Positions 13,024-24,274 of a stretch of DNA of 64,000 nt are shown here, in pieces (the stretch's first letter is position 1; every line of letters starts with the position of its first letter). Location of the stretch: positions 2,232,001-2,296,000 of the forward strand of contig JAHYIO010000023.1 in the NCBI GenBank assembly GCA_020543525.1, in the 5' to 3' direction. A program made the translations under genes and the position numbers. Under the pieces are notes generated by a model that saw only the letters and a list, made by a program, of their open reading frames with translations, searched no databases and was not told the DNA's origin. The DNA is from Coriolopsis trogii. Lineage: Eukaryota; Basidiomycota; Agaricomycetes; Polyporales; Polyporaceae.

Positions 13024-14509
13024 ATGGTTGCCGTACCTCGTACTGCGTCGGCTCTTGATGGGGCGCAGATAGCCTCCCCGAAGGTGGCCACGAGCACCGT
13101 GGTAGGGATGGTACTTGGCATTCGTGAGTTTTCGACTTGCTGTATCCCCTTTTCGTCTGAACTGAGAATCTCCTGCGCCGCGCGACGAAGTGTGCCTGTT
13201 TGGCATGATCCTCAGCTACCAGCTTCTCTCCTGCCCATGTCGGCGCCAGAATGCGAAACGGCCCCGCACACCTCGTCCCTATCCTGTTATTACCAGTCTT
13301 GACCCTCAGAAACCCCCACGCTCCTTTCGCAACTGTTTCGGTCTTTTCAGTACCACAAGCAAACCATCTACACGCACCTCCAAGCCTTACCCGACTCTGA
13401 ATGAGAAAGGGACTCCGTCTGACAGTGGTCGCAAAGGCGGCCATAAGACGATCCGTTCCTTCTACCTCTCCTTGAACCCCTTCAAGCGCAACACTTCACC
13501 CTGCTCTGGGCAACCCCAATCGTCCACTGCCGATGGGACGGGCCGCGGGCCAACTCTCCGTGAGCGCAGGGGAGCAATCCGCTCACTCTACCTCAACACA
13601 AGCGCGCCTCCGCGGTCTCCGCGGAAGCGGTACCCCGACTCGCCCTCCCCCTTCACCCCCACCCTCAAGCGCATGGGCCGCGTCTTTGAATTCGACTCTG
13701 GCCCACCTCCCGACGCTCCTTCCCTGTCGCCCGGCTTCTTCTCGCCCTGGACTCCCCACACGCCTCTCAGTCCCCGACGCGGCCGCGGCCGTCGGCACTA
13801 CGCCCAACTAGACGACAGCGCCCCCATGTACGACGAATGGTCGAACGAGGCCATCTACAAGGAGAAAGAGCACCGACAGCGCCCCAAGGCAAAGGCCAAG
13901 GCGGGCCCCAACCCCATTGCGGAGCCTCCCCAAGACGCGCTCGTCTCGCCCTGGTCCCCAGACGAGGGCGAGCTTCTGTACTACAGCCCGTCGACCGCCT
14001 ACATGACCCCGAGCCCATTCGCGGACGCGTGTGGACCGAAGCCGTTCGGCTTGGCGGAACCGCGCACTCCGCCGCCGCTCTATCCCCCGCCGCCCGCTTA
14101 CCTCCCCGAGGTGCCCCGCCGTGGGTCGGGGAGTGTCCCTGCCACCCCGACACGCGCGCAGACGGGGAGGGGTAGTGCACCCCGCAGTCCACTGTCGTTG
14201 CGCAAGTCAGAACCCGAACCGATGCCAGCGCTAGAGCGGGGACACGGCACCGGAGTGCAAGAGGTCGACATATCGACAGTCCAGTCGACATCCGACCCAT
14301 TTGCGTCCTCCCCGATTGCGTCTTCTCTTGCAGAGATTGACGGAGAACTCGAGGGCTGGGAGTCGGAGTTCCGGCAGATACGGGCGACGCTCGCAGATCC
14401 TGGGGACGGGGCTTTCGTCATCGCGGACGATTCCGAGTCGGAGCTGTCTGTGACTCTCGACAATGCCAGCATTCACACGAACGAGTCTATGGAGCCTTTG
14501 ACCTTGTGA
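13024..14509 (+). CDS. Single-pass membrane protein with long PPxY-rich tail (copy 2)
   Basis: Exon 1 is 13024-13123, the intron is 13124-13190 (67 nt, GTGAGT...AAG) and exon 2 is 13191-14509. The join is in frame and gives 472 aa. Splicing creates one hydrophobic helix at about residues 24-46 (TVVGMVLGILCLFGMILSYQ) followed by Cys/Arg-rich CPCRRQNAKRPR. The rest is a low-complexity Pro/Ser/Arg tail with PPPLYPPPPAYLPE (PPxY and PPxAY), many SP/TP sites and an acidic C terminus (LEGWESEFRQI). The intron splits the membrane helix in phase 1, as in the gene at 8864, which supports common descent. It could be a membrane adaptor for WW-domain ligases; that is inference. Confidence 0.7.
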
Positions 14510-14924
14510 GTGGCTACGCGTGAAACGCGTGCAGTCTTCGGTTGTATTTGTTGTGGACAGTTCTGTATGAGTAGATTGTGGGATATGTACTTGCGTCTGC
14601 TCCTTGTACCATTTGTAAGTTATGCACGTTCGGCCCGAATTCATGGAGAGCTTCGGCGTGTTGCAAGGGTCGTGCGACTTCATGTAACGATCACGTTTAT
14701 ACACACCATGGTACATCACTGATATGCATCGACATGGACAGAATCATTCTATATTGTAGCGACGTCAGTAGCTTATACCATTCGGTCGAGGGATTTTGCT
14801 ACGTACGAAAATCGTTCAGTATTGTCGTCATCTACGGTGTTGCTCCGCTGCGTGTACAGACGATCAGGAGGACGTCGGTGGACCATGACTCGCCGACGGG
14901 ATCTGCTCGCAGCGTAAGCACACC

Positions 14925-17097
14925 TCAATCATGACCATTGGCACGACTTACACGCTCGTTAGCTGCTACACGGTCCATGGCCATGGGGGCCTGCACTGTG
15001 GGAGCGATCCCCACGAAGACACCCGTGAATGCGACTACCCAAGGCATCACTCGGTCCAATACGCGGGCTGCGCTTTGGCACAGTCTCGACCAAGGACCGG
15101 TGGACTTCAGTGTCGGGCGGGTAGACTCCACAGGACCGACGTCGAACAAAGCCAGGCCGGCCTTCTCATCGGAGTAATAGTATTCTTCATCCACTGCATG
15201 GATGCGCTGATAATGCATAGCGTCGGCGAGATAGCTGAGAGATTTAGCCATGGTGAGGAAGGCGGTCGTCAGGACCAGGCAGAAGAAGAACACTGGTTGT
15301 CTCGGATCAGAGCGACGCACACACTATCGAGGAAGGATCTACATGGAACTTACCCAGAGCGAGCGCGAGCTTCAGGTACGTCTCTATCCGGATAGTACTG
15401 GCATCCTCCGCCGTGGCGGACCCTGATACTTTGTCGGGATAGAATGCAAGCGTTGCATTGCCCGTAATGGTGGAATTCCCACCAAAAATGACGGTCAGAT
15501 TCTGGGGCGCCATGAGACTTGTTTCTGGGTATGCGTCAATGGCAAGTTTGAGGCGTGGAGGGATCTAAATTAATGAGCTCTTTGGCTACTCTGAATGACG
15601 CGTCAGGACTTACTGGGTGCGGCGAATTGGACAGTGTACGTTCAAAATCAGTCCCAAGCCCTCCCTGTCCAAGCCATAGCTCTACTGTCTTGTTTCCCAC
15701 GTGTACAGCCCCCCACCAGATACGCCTGCCCAGGTGCCCTGATGGAAACGGGGAGGCGCGGACATAGCGGATAACCCTCCACTGGCGTCTAACTGGTCGA
15801 GGTCTGTATGTTCCCGTTTGTCTATACGGTGCAGGTAACATCCTCCACCCGTGCTTCCACTCGCTGAGAGAAGGGGCACAGACTGATACATCTTGTGATC
15901 ATACCGACAACCCGTCGGCAACCCCAATCATGTCCTCGCCAGTCAATCGAATGACATTCGGGGAGAATGGACGGTCGGAGTCTCTCTTCCACGACAATGG
16001 TAAATCGGATCTATATAAGTGACAATGCCCCTCCGGGTGGACCTGGACACGCTGCAAGTTGTATTGGTTATACGAGCAGTTGTACGATTGCATTTTCATC
16101 AAATATACATCAAAGCAAAATGCGCAACGAGTAGCAGGAGCAGTACCATATTGTTTGGAGCGAGGTGGTCAAGATTACAAGGGTGACAGGGCGGCAGCAC
16201 AGCACAATACGAGCATGGAATTAGCGGGAGACAGCGATAGCAAGAGGATCTGTTCAGCTAGCATAGACGTTCAATCACGATTGGGAAGGGAATATTCATG
16301 TCTGTAATTGGCCGATGAGCGTGAAAGAATGAGAGTACCGCTTGACACGCACGACTCACTTTGGTTGTCGACAAGTAAATAATTCTCAGCGATGAGCAAA
16401 TGTGTCCGCACCCCATCCATAGCGTTCGCGGAAAGTCATGCGGAGTCTATGTGCATGGTGATTCAAGTGCTTCTTGAACGTTGTCGTGTACTTACTGCGA
16501 CATTTGCTGAGGTGATAATGTGCCATTCTCCGGCTGGTGTATGTGTAAGCAACAAATATAGCACAAATGGACGGGGGGACATACCTTGTATGCAACAAAT
16601 GGCCTAGGCTGGAAAGGCCAATCCGAGGTGTTCTTTCCTTGAGGCGGCACGAAAAGATATCACCTATTGCGAGTGTGCTTCACATTGAACTGGAAACACG
16701 ACTCAAAGAGCTAGAAAGCATTTGTGTTGAGCTATGCGAATCGTGGAGAGGGGAGGTGTAGCCACTGACACTGTGAAATGACGACCATTTGACTAGTTGT
16801 TGGCCATTCGTCGACTTGCCAATGAATGCTTGTAACGTCTGAGTGGTGGTGAGTGATGTGCGGATTATATCTATGGGAATAGTACCTTGTAGTGCTTCAT
16901 GGCGACATAGTAACGCATGTTGAGAGTCGAAGCGCGAATAAGAGAGATCGCAGAGATTCGTCGTCGTCGAGGACTGTCTCAGCGCTTATGTTTGCCGCGT
17001 TTAGCCGGATTTGGTCATGTGCGCTTACTTCCCATAAGCGCCATCCTCCTGCTCGCGCTGGCGATGCTCCTTTTTTGGCGGAGCGCTTGTCAGGCAT
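14925..17097 (-). CDS. Putative glycosylated multi-pass membrane protein, multi-exon
   Basis: Coding signal runs from the ATG at 17097 (MPDKRSAKKGASPARAGGWR) through several short exons to the stop at 14925. Recognisable joins include LCRHEALQ to DVTSIHWQVDEW, DWPFQPRPFVAYK to PENGTLSPQQMSQ, and a hydrophobic segment near 16175-16260 (LLLSLSPANSMLVLCCAAAL). The last two joins are clean: TLSNSPHP to PPRLKLAIDAYPE near 15560-15615, and a phase-1 join near 15350 creating the helix LKLALALVFFFCLVLTTAF. The exon at about 15350-15513 has several N-x-S/T sites (NLT, NST, NAT). A further hydrophobic stretch (MPWVVAFTGVFVGIAPTV) precedes the C terminus. The family was not recognised, some junctions near 15900 are uncertain, and this may be two genes. 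Confidence 0.42.
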
Positions 17098-17170
17098 TGT
17101 TCTTGACCACTGAGCGATAGTCCGGCGCGCTGCTCCTTACATAGTTGTCGACAGCGACGACTAACAAGCG

Positions 17171-18044
17171 TTAGTTGTCAGCCAATACTAGGTTTGAGAA
17201 TCGATCTGCAGTCTTCAACACGTGAAAAAAAAATTCTCGACACCACCTTTGGAGTTTGTCGCTGTAGGGCATTAGGGGCGTTGGCGTCGTCTCCCTTGCA
17301 CAACGGACGGATGTCTGCCGGTGCAACATACACAAGGCATAAGCCGTCAGCGGATCGAATCCAAATATGAAGGACATGAGCCGAACTTACTCTTCGGTCT
17401 TGTTGAACGCTTGGATCATCTTCGCGACGTCTGTACGGCAATTGATGACGTACTTGGACCTGCGAGGAAGTTGTCAAGCATATCGGGTTCGCAGAGCTCC
17501 TGCCGCTCCCGATACAGGTCCTCTTTTGAACGATCCACGAGCGTGAGGGAGATCACTTTCGGCGCCATGTTGAACATCTGCAGGTTCACGATGTCAAAAC
17601 ACGAGTGGACGAGTAGTTTTGTAAACGACCATGTATAAAGAGATGCGCGTTATAGCTCCGGAGACGCACTGACAACATTTGACACCATCGTCTCATGCTC
17701 GTTCCGCGCTGCTTGGGCCCATTCGCGAGGGGGTGCTACAGAATAAACAATGAAAGAAGACCATATGTTCAGCTCACCAATCTCACGTGCACGCGTCGTT
17801 CCCACAATCTCGCACTCACCGTTTTCGTGACGGCCGCGCTCTTCTCTTGGGGCCAAGAGCGGCATGAAGCGATTCGACTTCTCTTTCGGTCCATGTCCAG
17901 ATCGCGGTTATTGTTGAACACCATTGTCGACACCTCCCCGACCTTGGGGTCATGCACTTGCTGGGGTTTGTTGGCGTTCATCCGCTCGTTGACGAGAGTC
18001 GTCGCCTTGTAGTGGTCAAGGGAGTCTAGGTCGGTCGTACTCAC
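17171..18044 (-). other. Coding-like fragments, possible gene or pseudogene
   Basis: Minus-strand segments look coding but could not be joined in one frame. They include LVNERMNANKPQQVHDPKV near 17970; APREERGRHEN joined to PPREWAQAARNEHETM across an intron at about 17736-17817; FNMAPKVISLTLVDRSKEDL near 17560; and DKLQRWCREFFFHVLKTADR ending in a stop at 17171. At least one apparent frame conflict (near 17465) suggests decay. No family recognised. Confidence 0.3.
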
Positions 18045-18332
18045 GTAGCATGCTTGTGTTATAAACGCGTGGAATGAGCCAACAGACCTCTAGCAGATAT
18101 CCCTATACTCATGCAACCTGGTCAAAGCCTAAGTTCGTGTTAGGATTGCTCACCATTTTGGACGTTCACGATACCAAGGTTGAACCGGTTTCCAAGTGGA
18201 GAGAACGATTACACGCTTGCTAGAAGGTGTTCACTAGGTGTTTGGGGATTATGGAAATATTCACTCACGAGTTTGTTCTTAGGAGCCCGATCAAGACAAG
18301 TTCGTCACACACGAGCTGGCAGCATTTCAGGG

Positions 18333-18337
18333 ACAAC
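18333..18337. repeat. Target-site duplication, left copy
   Basis: ACAAC directly abuts the left LTR and is repeated at 24840-24844, directly after the right LTR. Confidence 0.9.
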
Positions 18338-18902
18338 TGATGAACTCTGAACCTGGAAGGCTTGGAGCGACCTGTAAGTCACACAAAGAGAGATCTTCAG
18401 TCAGTGAGCGAACGACTATATTGCATAGTTTAGTACCTGTAAGTCACACAAAGAGAGACTACAAGTACTAGTAAGTAAAGTGTAGTAGAGCATAAGTAAT
18501 GAGTGAGACTTACTCTTCAGTCAGTGAGCGAACGACTGAAGAGCAGAGGGGCAAACAGACTGCCTTATATACTGGAGAGAGGAGTGCATGAGTAAGCGAA
18601 TGAAGCAGTCACATGTTAACCATAGAGCGATGAGTAAGAGTCCGTACTCGGCGTATGAGTAAGAGCCGAGAGTATTCTGAGTAAGACATAAGGTCTAGAA
18701 TGTTCCGGTGCATTGTAGAACGCACAGGAAGACAAGGGAACCATATGGTCATGGGAATGTACAGTAGTTTCGTAGAGAAAAACCGTATATGGTAAGTAGA
18801 AACACAGCCTATAGTAAGCGCTATCTAAACATAGGTAAACATGACCATACAAAGGTTGTGTGCACAACTCCGGACCGGTAGAGCCGTAAATCCAGAATGT
18901 CA
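18338..18902 (-). repeat. 3' LTR of the copia element
   Basis: 565 bp starting TGATGAACT and ending GAATGTCA on the plus strand. It carries direct repeats of AAGTCACACAAAGAGAGA and TTCAGTCAGTGAGCGAACGA, plausible regulatory repeats of the LTR. Confidence 0.93.
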
Positions 18903-18916
18903 ACACTCCCACTCGT
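18903..18916 (-). other. Polypurine tract next to the 3' LTR
   Basis: Read on the element strand, GAGTGGGAGTGT precedes the LTR's TGACATTC. This is the expected position for the plus-strand primer. Confidence 0.6.
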
Positions 18917-21900
18917 TCAAGATGCAACGGACACAAGACCTATCTCCTCAACGAATTTGGCCTGATTGGAGTAAGGCACGTTCTTCGTGAGGGGGTCGGC
19001 CAATTGGTCCTCAGAAGCGACATAGTAGATCTCGACAGATCCCATCTCGACCTGTTCACGAATGAAGTGATAACGGATCTCTATGTGCTTGGTACGACGG
19101 TCAATGACTGGATTGACAGACAAGAAGATCGAGCCTTGGTTGTCGAGACACAAAGGCGTCGGATCAGTCACGTCATCTCCGAGTTCATCGCCGAAGGTCC
19201 TCAGCCATGCCAACTGACGACAAGTGTCGGAGGCCGCTTTATATTCCGCCTCGGTCGAGGAGAGCGAAATGGTAGGCTGACGTCTCGATGCCCACGATAC
19301 AGCACCACCTGCCATCAAGAAGACAAAGCCAGAGGTTGAGTGCCGATCATCACGGTCTTCCGCCCAGTCCGAATCTGAGTACGAAATCAGACCGTCATTA
19401 GACGCTCCCTTGTAGCGCAGCCGGTACGCCTTTGTTCCCTGAAGGTAACGCAGGACATACTTGGCATAGTTCATGTGCGCTTCAGAGGGATTGGCATTGT
19501 ACTTGGATAACCGTGTGACAGCGAAAGCAATATCAGGGCGCGTCCCGAGCATGGCGTACAAAAGACTGCCAATAAGACTCTGGTAGCGTTGCCTGAATGA
19601 ATCGGAAGCGGGCTGATCGGTTTTCACCAAAACAGCACCAGCAGGGAGAGGAGTACGCGACGGTTTACAGTCAGCCATCTGGAAACGCTCAAGGACAGAC
19701 TGGATATACTCTTCCTGGTCGATGTCGAGTGTTCGAGTAGAACGATCTCGAGTGATGCGAAGACCAAGGAAGCGCTTGACTGGTCCCAAGTCCGTCATCT
19801 TGTACTGCTTAGAGAGAGAGCGCTTGACGTGCTTGATGTGACTAGACTGATCGCCGATGAGAAGTAGATCGTCGACATAGAGTACGACAATCGTTACGTG
19901 TTCCCCCCCTTGTCGCCGATATACGTAGATCCCGGCATCAGAATAAGTCCGTTGGAATCCCAAGTCAAGAAGCGACTGATGAATCTTCGCATTCCATTGA
20001 CGCGACGCCTGTTTAAGACCATAGATAGCCTTTTTGAGCAGACAGACGTGGTCTTCCTTCCCAGGAACGACCCAGCCTTCGGGCTGTTCCATGTAGATCT
20101 CCTCTTCGAGATCGCCATTCAGAAACGCGGTCTTGACATCCATAGATTCGATGTCCCAGTCCTCAAGCGCAGCATGCGCAAGAAGATACCGGATAGACTC
20201 GAACCGCGCAACCGGAGAGAACGTCTCGTGATAGTCCTCACCCCATACTTGAGTAAAACCGCGAGCAACAAGACGAGCTTTATACCGCCCATCATGTTTA
20301 ATGTCATAAACCCAGCGGTTTGAGACGACGTGTCGACCTTTAGGACGAGGAACAAGTAACCAGGTTCTGTTCTCGATGAGCGAGTCATACTCCGACTTCT
20401 CAGCTTCGCGCCACTTAGGAGCATCAGGCGATCGCATGGCCTCCTTGTGGGATTGAGGAATACCAGCTTTCGACTGAGCAGCAGCGAGAAAAGCGAGGAA
20501 AGTCTCTGCCTCCCACTGATCTCCATCCGGATCTGTCCGAGCGTCAACATGAACCGGGTTCTCGTCACCATAGATGTTGTCCTGAGTCCTACTCGGGTGG
20601 GGAATGCCTGCTTTGTCACGACGAGGACGGTCACGAGCAATGCTAGGCTGATTATCTCCCACTGGTCTGTTACGACCACGACGGTGAGGAGGATGAGGAG
20701 CAGGAACAGGCGGTGGTGTTGGAGGACGATCAGGGGCATTAGCCGGAGCAGGTGCTTCAGGCGCATCATCGTCTACAGAGTGATCAAGCGGTGGTGGGAC
20801 ATCAAGCGGAATGGGAAGGGGAATGTCCAGGATGTCGTTGGGATCGACCGAGTCAGAGTCGTCGTTCGAGGACTCATCCGACTGGTCATTCACAAACGGA
20901 TTATCACTGGGGGCAACAGGTTGATTGCCAGGAAGTTTTCGTGCAGGGAAAGACTCTTCATCAAATGTCACATCGCGGGACACGACGATAGAGCGGGTGG
21001 CCGGATTCCAAAAACGATACCCCTTGGAACCCTGCTCATACCCCACGAAGATCATCTCGACTGCCTTCTTGTCGAGCTTCCCTTCGCGCTTCGCCTTCTG
21101 CACATGCACAAAGGCTTTGCACCCAAACACGCGGAAGTAGGAAACGTCCGGTATGGTGCCGTCCCACAACGTGATAGGGCATTGCCATTTGTGTCGTCGC
21201 ATAGGTTGACGATTGTAGATATGAACAGCTGCATCGATGGCAAGTTGCCAGAAACCGTGACTAAGTCCAGCCTGATGTAACATACACAAAGCCTTCTCGG
21301 TGATGGTACGGTTCCAGCATTCAGCACGTCCATTCTGTTGAGGTGAACCCGCAACTGTCTTCTGGTGCTCAATGCCATGCGAACGAAGAAGCTCGCTGAA
21401 CTCGCTAGACGTGTATTCCCCCCCTCGATCAGAGCGGACTTTCTTGATCTTTTTACCGGTTTGAGTCTCAGCCCATGCCTTATAGTCGAGGAATGCTTTG
21501 ATAGCATCCGACTTGTGCTTAAGGTAATAGGCGCGAGCAAGACCAGAGTAATCGTCAATGAAACCGGCAAAATACTTCCATCCTCCGATAGCCTGAGTAC
21601 GCATCGGTCCATCGAGATCTGTATGGATGAGCTCGAGAACTTCAGTCGCACGCTTCTCAGAAGGTGGAAAGGGGGCGCGAGTGGATTTGCCAAAGGCACA
21701 TCCGTCACATGGCTCTTCATCCGCAGGATCAACGGCATCAACTCCCTTGGTGTTCTTAGGAAGATGACGCAGCACGTCCTTGCCCGCATGACCAAAGCGA
21801 CGATGCCAGGTCTTGAAGCGACGGACATTGAGGTGGACACGCTGACCATTACGGAGTTCGAGGAGCGTCCAGTACGTGTTGCTATTCGGGTTGTACCTCG

Positions 21901-23572
21901 CCTCAAGGATCTTTCGACCCATGATACGAATCATCGAACCATGTTTGACAGCACCATCAGGTAGCTTGTCAAAGATACACATGCAACCTTCGCCTTGGAA
22001 CAAGGAATAACCATTGCGCTCGATGGAGCCCGTCGAGAAAAGACGACCTTTCACATGCGGGATGTAGTAGACGTTGTTGAAGGTGACTGGGACGCTCTGG
22101 TTATCGATGTACGCGATCCCTTCAACCGTTCCCGATCCAAGCGCATGGATAACACTACTTTCACCTGACGCAGCCGTTCCAAAGGGAACAGTGGTCTCGA
22201 AAGGCTGGTAGGTAGAAAAGTCAGACATGTCGCCGGTGATATGTTGAGAGGCTCCTGAGTCCATAAGCCACATGGTCCACTTCGAGCTGTCCGAGGCCAT
22301 AGCCTCATCATAGAAAGAAGCAGCGATGTTCGAGGGACCCGAAAGTACGTTTACAGCAGATACAGACTCAGAGACGACATGTGCATGGCTATGAGAAGTA
22401 GTGTCCTTGTTCTTCCCCTTGTCCTTGTCCTTATCCCTCTCCTTCTCCTTCTTCTTGCCCTTGGGACGCTTGTCTGGATGCTTCTTATAGCAGTTGGACT
22501 CGTGGTGAGAACTACCGCCACAGAAGGAGCAAGGACCCTTAGGCTTCGGCTTGGTCTGGGAGACCTTGTTGGCGGACTGTCCGTTCTTGCGCAATGACTC
22601 CTCGGCCAAGGTCTTCGACTGGATGTCGTCGAGGGTGATCTTGTCGATGTCCGTAATAGCCATTAGCGCAGAAACCATGGACTGGTAGGACTCGGGGACC
22701 TTCGACAGCAACAGGAGAGCCTGCATGGTCTCGCTGAGCTTGACGCCGTTGCTATCGATGTCGCGAAGGCGGTTGATGATCTTCATCATCTGGTCCTGGA
22801 GAGGCTTCAAATCGTTCATGCGAGGCTCTGCAACGAGCGACTCGAACATGCCCCAGACGTGAGCACTGTTGGGCGTGCCAAACTTCGTCTTGATGGCAGC
22901 CCAGGTCTCAGCGGCTGTCATGGTACGAGGAGCAGCACCACCTTGACCCAGAACCTTCGCATCGAGGACGTAGTGGAAGTTCGGTGAGACCCGCATATAC
23001 ATCATACCGCGAGCCTGCCCATTGAGCTTCTGCCATGCCTCTATGGCGACTAACTCCGCCGCAGTGGCAGTAGTACCGGCAGGAGAGGGCTCAGTCTTGG
23101 TGCCTTCGACAATCTCCCAACAGCCCATGAAGATGAAGTACCCCTTGAGCTTTGCAGCCCAGTCATTGTACTGGTTCGCCGAAGAAAGGATAGGGATCGA
23201 GTCGATCTTGACGTCTCCCATGATTGAAAGCAGGTACTGAGAAGAGTGGAGATAATCCTCGTCGTCGAAGTCTAGAGTGAAGGATATAGGCGCAACAGAT
23301 GGAAGCGCAGTGACGAGAGGAGGAGGAAGAGTTTCGATTGGAGAGAGATGCGGAGATGCGACGAGAGGGGTGTCGTATGGGGTGTTAGAGGCGAGAGGAA
23401 GCGCTACGACAAGTGGTGTGTCGTAGGGTGTATCGGATGCGACTGGAAGAGCTGTGTTGACTCCAGCAAGAAACTCCTCGTCTGCTTGGTAGGGAGAGAT
23501 AGGTTGCCAAGCGAACGATGTGGGATCTTCCGGTAAAGCAACGTTGTTGTACCGATGAGGACAGGGGCTCAC
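18917..23572 (-). CDS. Copia-type Gag-Pol polyprotein
   Basis: Single ORF of 1551 codons. Order of domains: Gag-like N terminus; CCHC zinc knuckle (CSFCGGSSHHESNC, about residue 350); protease DSGAS (about 437); integrase HHCC (HRRFGH, CDGCAFG; about 590-620) with core HTDLDGPM and NGRAECWNRT (about 650-750); reverse transcriptase with YVDDLLLIG (about 1230); RNase H with SYSDSDWAEDRDD and STEAEYKA (about 1400-1440). Integrase before reverse transcriptase is diagnostic of the Ty1/copia order. No frameshift or internal stop separates gag and pol, so how the Gag to Pol ratio is set is unclear. Confidence 0.95.
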   Translation of the reverse strand: MSPCPHRYNNVALPEDPTSFAWQPISPYQADEEFLAGVNTALPVASDTPYDTPLVVALPLASNTPYDTPLVASPHLSPIETLPPPLVTALPSVAPISFTLDFDDEDYLHSSQYLLSIMGDVKIDSIPILSSANQYNDWAAKLKGYFIFMGCWEIVEGTKTEPSPAGTTATAAELVAIEAWQKLNGQARGMMYMRVSPNFHYVLDAKVLGQGGAAPRTMTAAETWAAIKTKFGTPNSAHVWGMFESLVAEPRMNDLKPLQDQMMKIINRLRDIDSNGVKLSETMQALLLLSKVPESYQSMVSALMAITDIDKITLDDIQSKTLAEESLRKNGQSANKVSQTKPKPKGPCSFCGGSSHHESNCYKKHPDKRPKGKKKEKERDKDKDKGKNKDTTSHSHAHVVSESVSAVNVLSGPSNIAASFYDEAMASDSSKWTMWLMDSGASQHITGDMSDFSTYQPFETTVPFGTAASGESSVIHALGSGTVEGIAYIDNQSVPVTFNNVYYIPHVKGRLFSTGSIERNGYSLFQGEGCMCIFDKLPDGAVKHGSMIRIMGRKILEARYNPNSNTYWTLLELRNGQRVHLNVRRFKTWHRRFGHAGKDVLRHLPKNTKGVDAVDPADEEPCDGCAFGKSTRAPFPPSEKRATEVLELIHTDLDGPMRTQAIGGWKYFAGFIDDYSGLARAYYLKHKSDAIKAFLDYKAWAETQTGKKIKKVRSDRGGEYTSSEFSELLRSHGIEHQKTVAGSPQQNGRAECWNRTITEKALCMLHQAGLSHGFWQLAIDAAVHIYNRQPMRRHKWQCPITLWDGTIPDVSYFRVFGCKAFVHVQKAKREGKLDKKAVEMIFVGYEQGSKGYRFWNPATRSIVVSRDVTFDEESFPARKLPGNQPVAPSDNPFVNDQSDESSNDDSDSVDPNDILDIPLPIPLDVPPPLDHSVDDDAPEAPAPANAPDRPPTPPPVPAPHPPHRRGRNRPVGDNQPSIARDRPRRDKAGIPHPSRTQDNIYGDENPVHVDARTDPDGDQWEAETFLAFLAAAQSKAGIPQSHKEAMRSPDAPKWREAEKSEYDSLIENRTWLLVPRPKGRHVVSNRWVYDIKHDGRYKARLVARGFTQVWGEDYHETFSPVARFESIRYLLAHAALEDWDIESMDVKTAFLNGDLEEEIYMEQPEGWVVPGKEDHVCLLKKAIYGLKQASRQWNAKIHQSLLDLGFQRTYSDAGIYVYRRQGGEHVTIVVLYVDDLLLIGDQSSHIKHVKRSLSKQYKMTDLGPVKRFLGLRITRDRSTRTLDIDQEEYIQSVLERFQMADCKPSRTPLPAGAVLVKTDQPASDSFRQRYQSLIGSLLYAMLGTRPDIAFAVTRLSKYNANPSEAHMNYAKYVLRYLQGTKAYRLRYKGASNDGLISYSDSDWAEDRDDRHSTSGFVFLMAGGAVSWASRRQPTISLSSTEAEYKAASDTCRQLAWLRTFGDELGDDVTDPTPLCLDNQGSIFLSVNPVIDRRTKHIEIRYHFIREQVEMGSVEIYYVASEDQLADPLTKNVPYSNQAKFVEEIGLVSVAS

Positions 23573-24257
23573 GGCACAATTGTACCAACCGTCGCTTTGA
23601 AGGTGGGCGTCGACTTGTTCGTCAGAGTCCCAAACGTGTGGAAGATCCTCGCAGGATTCCTCGTTGCCTGAGCTGTCAGAGGATGCTTCTGTCGAAGTAT
23701 CAACGATGTCCTCGACTTCAGACTCAGAGGAATGAGGAGATGCTGGAAGAGTCGGCTCCAGAACGGTGGTTCAAAGTATACGCGATGATTGACGTGCCAC
23801 GTGCGAGGAAGGTGGACAGGGGCACCTTTTGAGGTGAACCAGAGAGCCAGTAAGCCGAAATTACCGACAATCCGGGTAGAAGTCGCCAACTGTGCCCAAG
23901 AAACGCTATAGTAACTACCGAGGCAAAAAGGTATCGTAAGGAGGGTCCGAACGGTTGTCCTCCGGTCCAAAGGTGCTAACCACCCCGGGTACAACAGCTG
24001 GCGGGCGCAAGTGCGTGGCCTGGCTGAGGGATGCCTGAATCACCCAGGTGCCTCGAGAGCACAACAGGTGTTACAACGATAGTAGACTAGAGACTGACTA
24101 CGAAGCGCTCAGGGCTGCGTCACGAGCGCAGAAATGTCCCCCTGGCAGCAGTGTCGGCGGGCACAGTCAAGAGAGTAGGAAAGTGGGATGCACGGGCAGA
24201 GAGTCGACGTACAAAGAGTTGCGCGCAGAGGTGTCGACAGAGAAGCAACCGATTAGA

Positions 24258-24274
24258 GCGCAGGGCTCATAACC
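24258..24274 (-). other. Primer-binding site matching initiator tRNA-Met anticodon arm
   Basis: Directly abutting the 5' LTR, the plus strand reads GCGCAGGGCTCATAACC. This matches the D-side and anticodon stem-loop of fungal initiator tRNA-Met as I remember it from yeast. The element RNA would therefore pair with the internal part of the tRNA rather than its 3' CCA end, the half-tRNA priming known for Drosophila copia. Confidence 0.75.

Noticed and set aside
12605..13444. 279-codon minus-strand open frame
   Set aside because: No family motifs and no splice support. It lies antisense to the well-supported PPxY gene starting at 13024, in GC-rich DNA where shadow frames are expected.
20119..21964. 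Long open frames of 199-284 codons on both strands within 20-22 kb
   Set aside because: Shadows of the copia gag-pol frame, which has all diagnostic domains.
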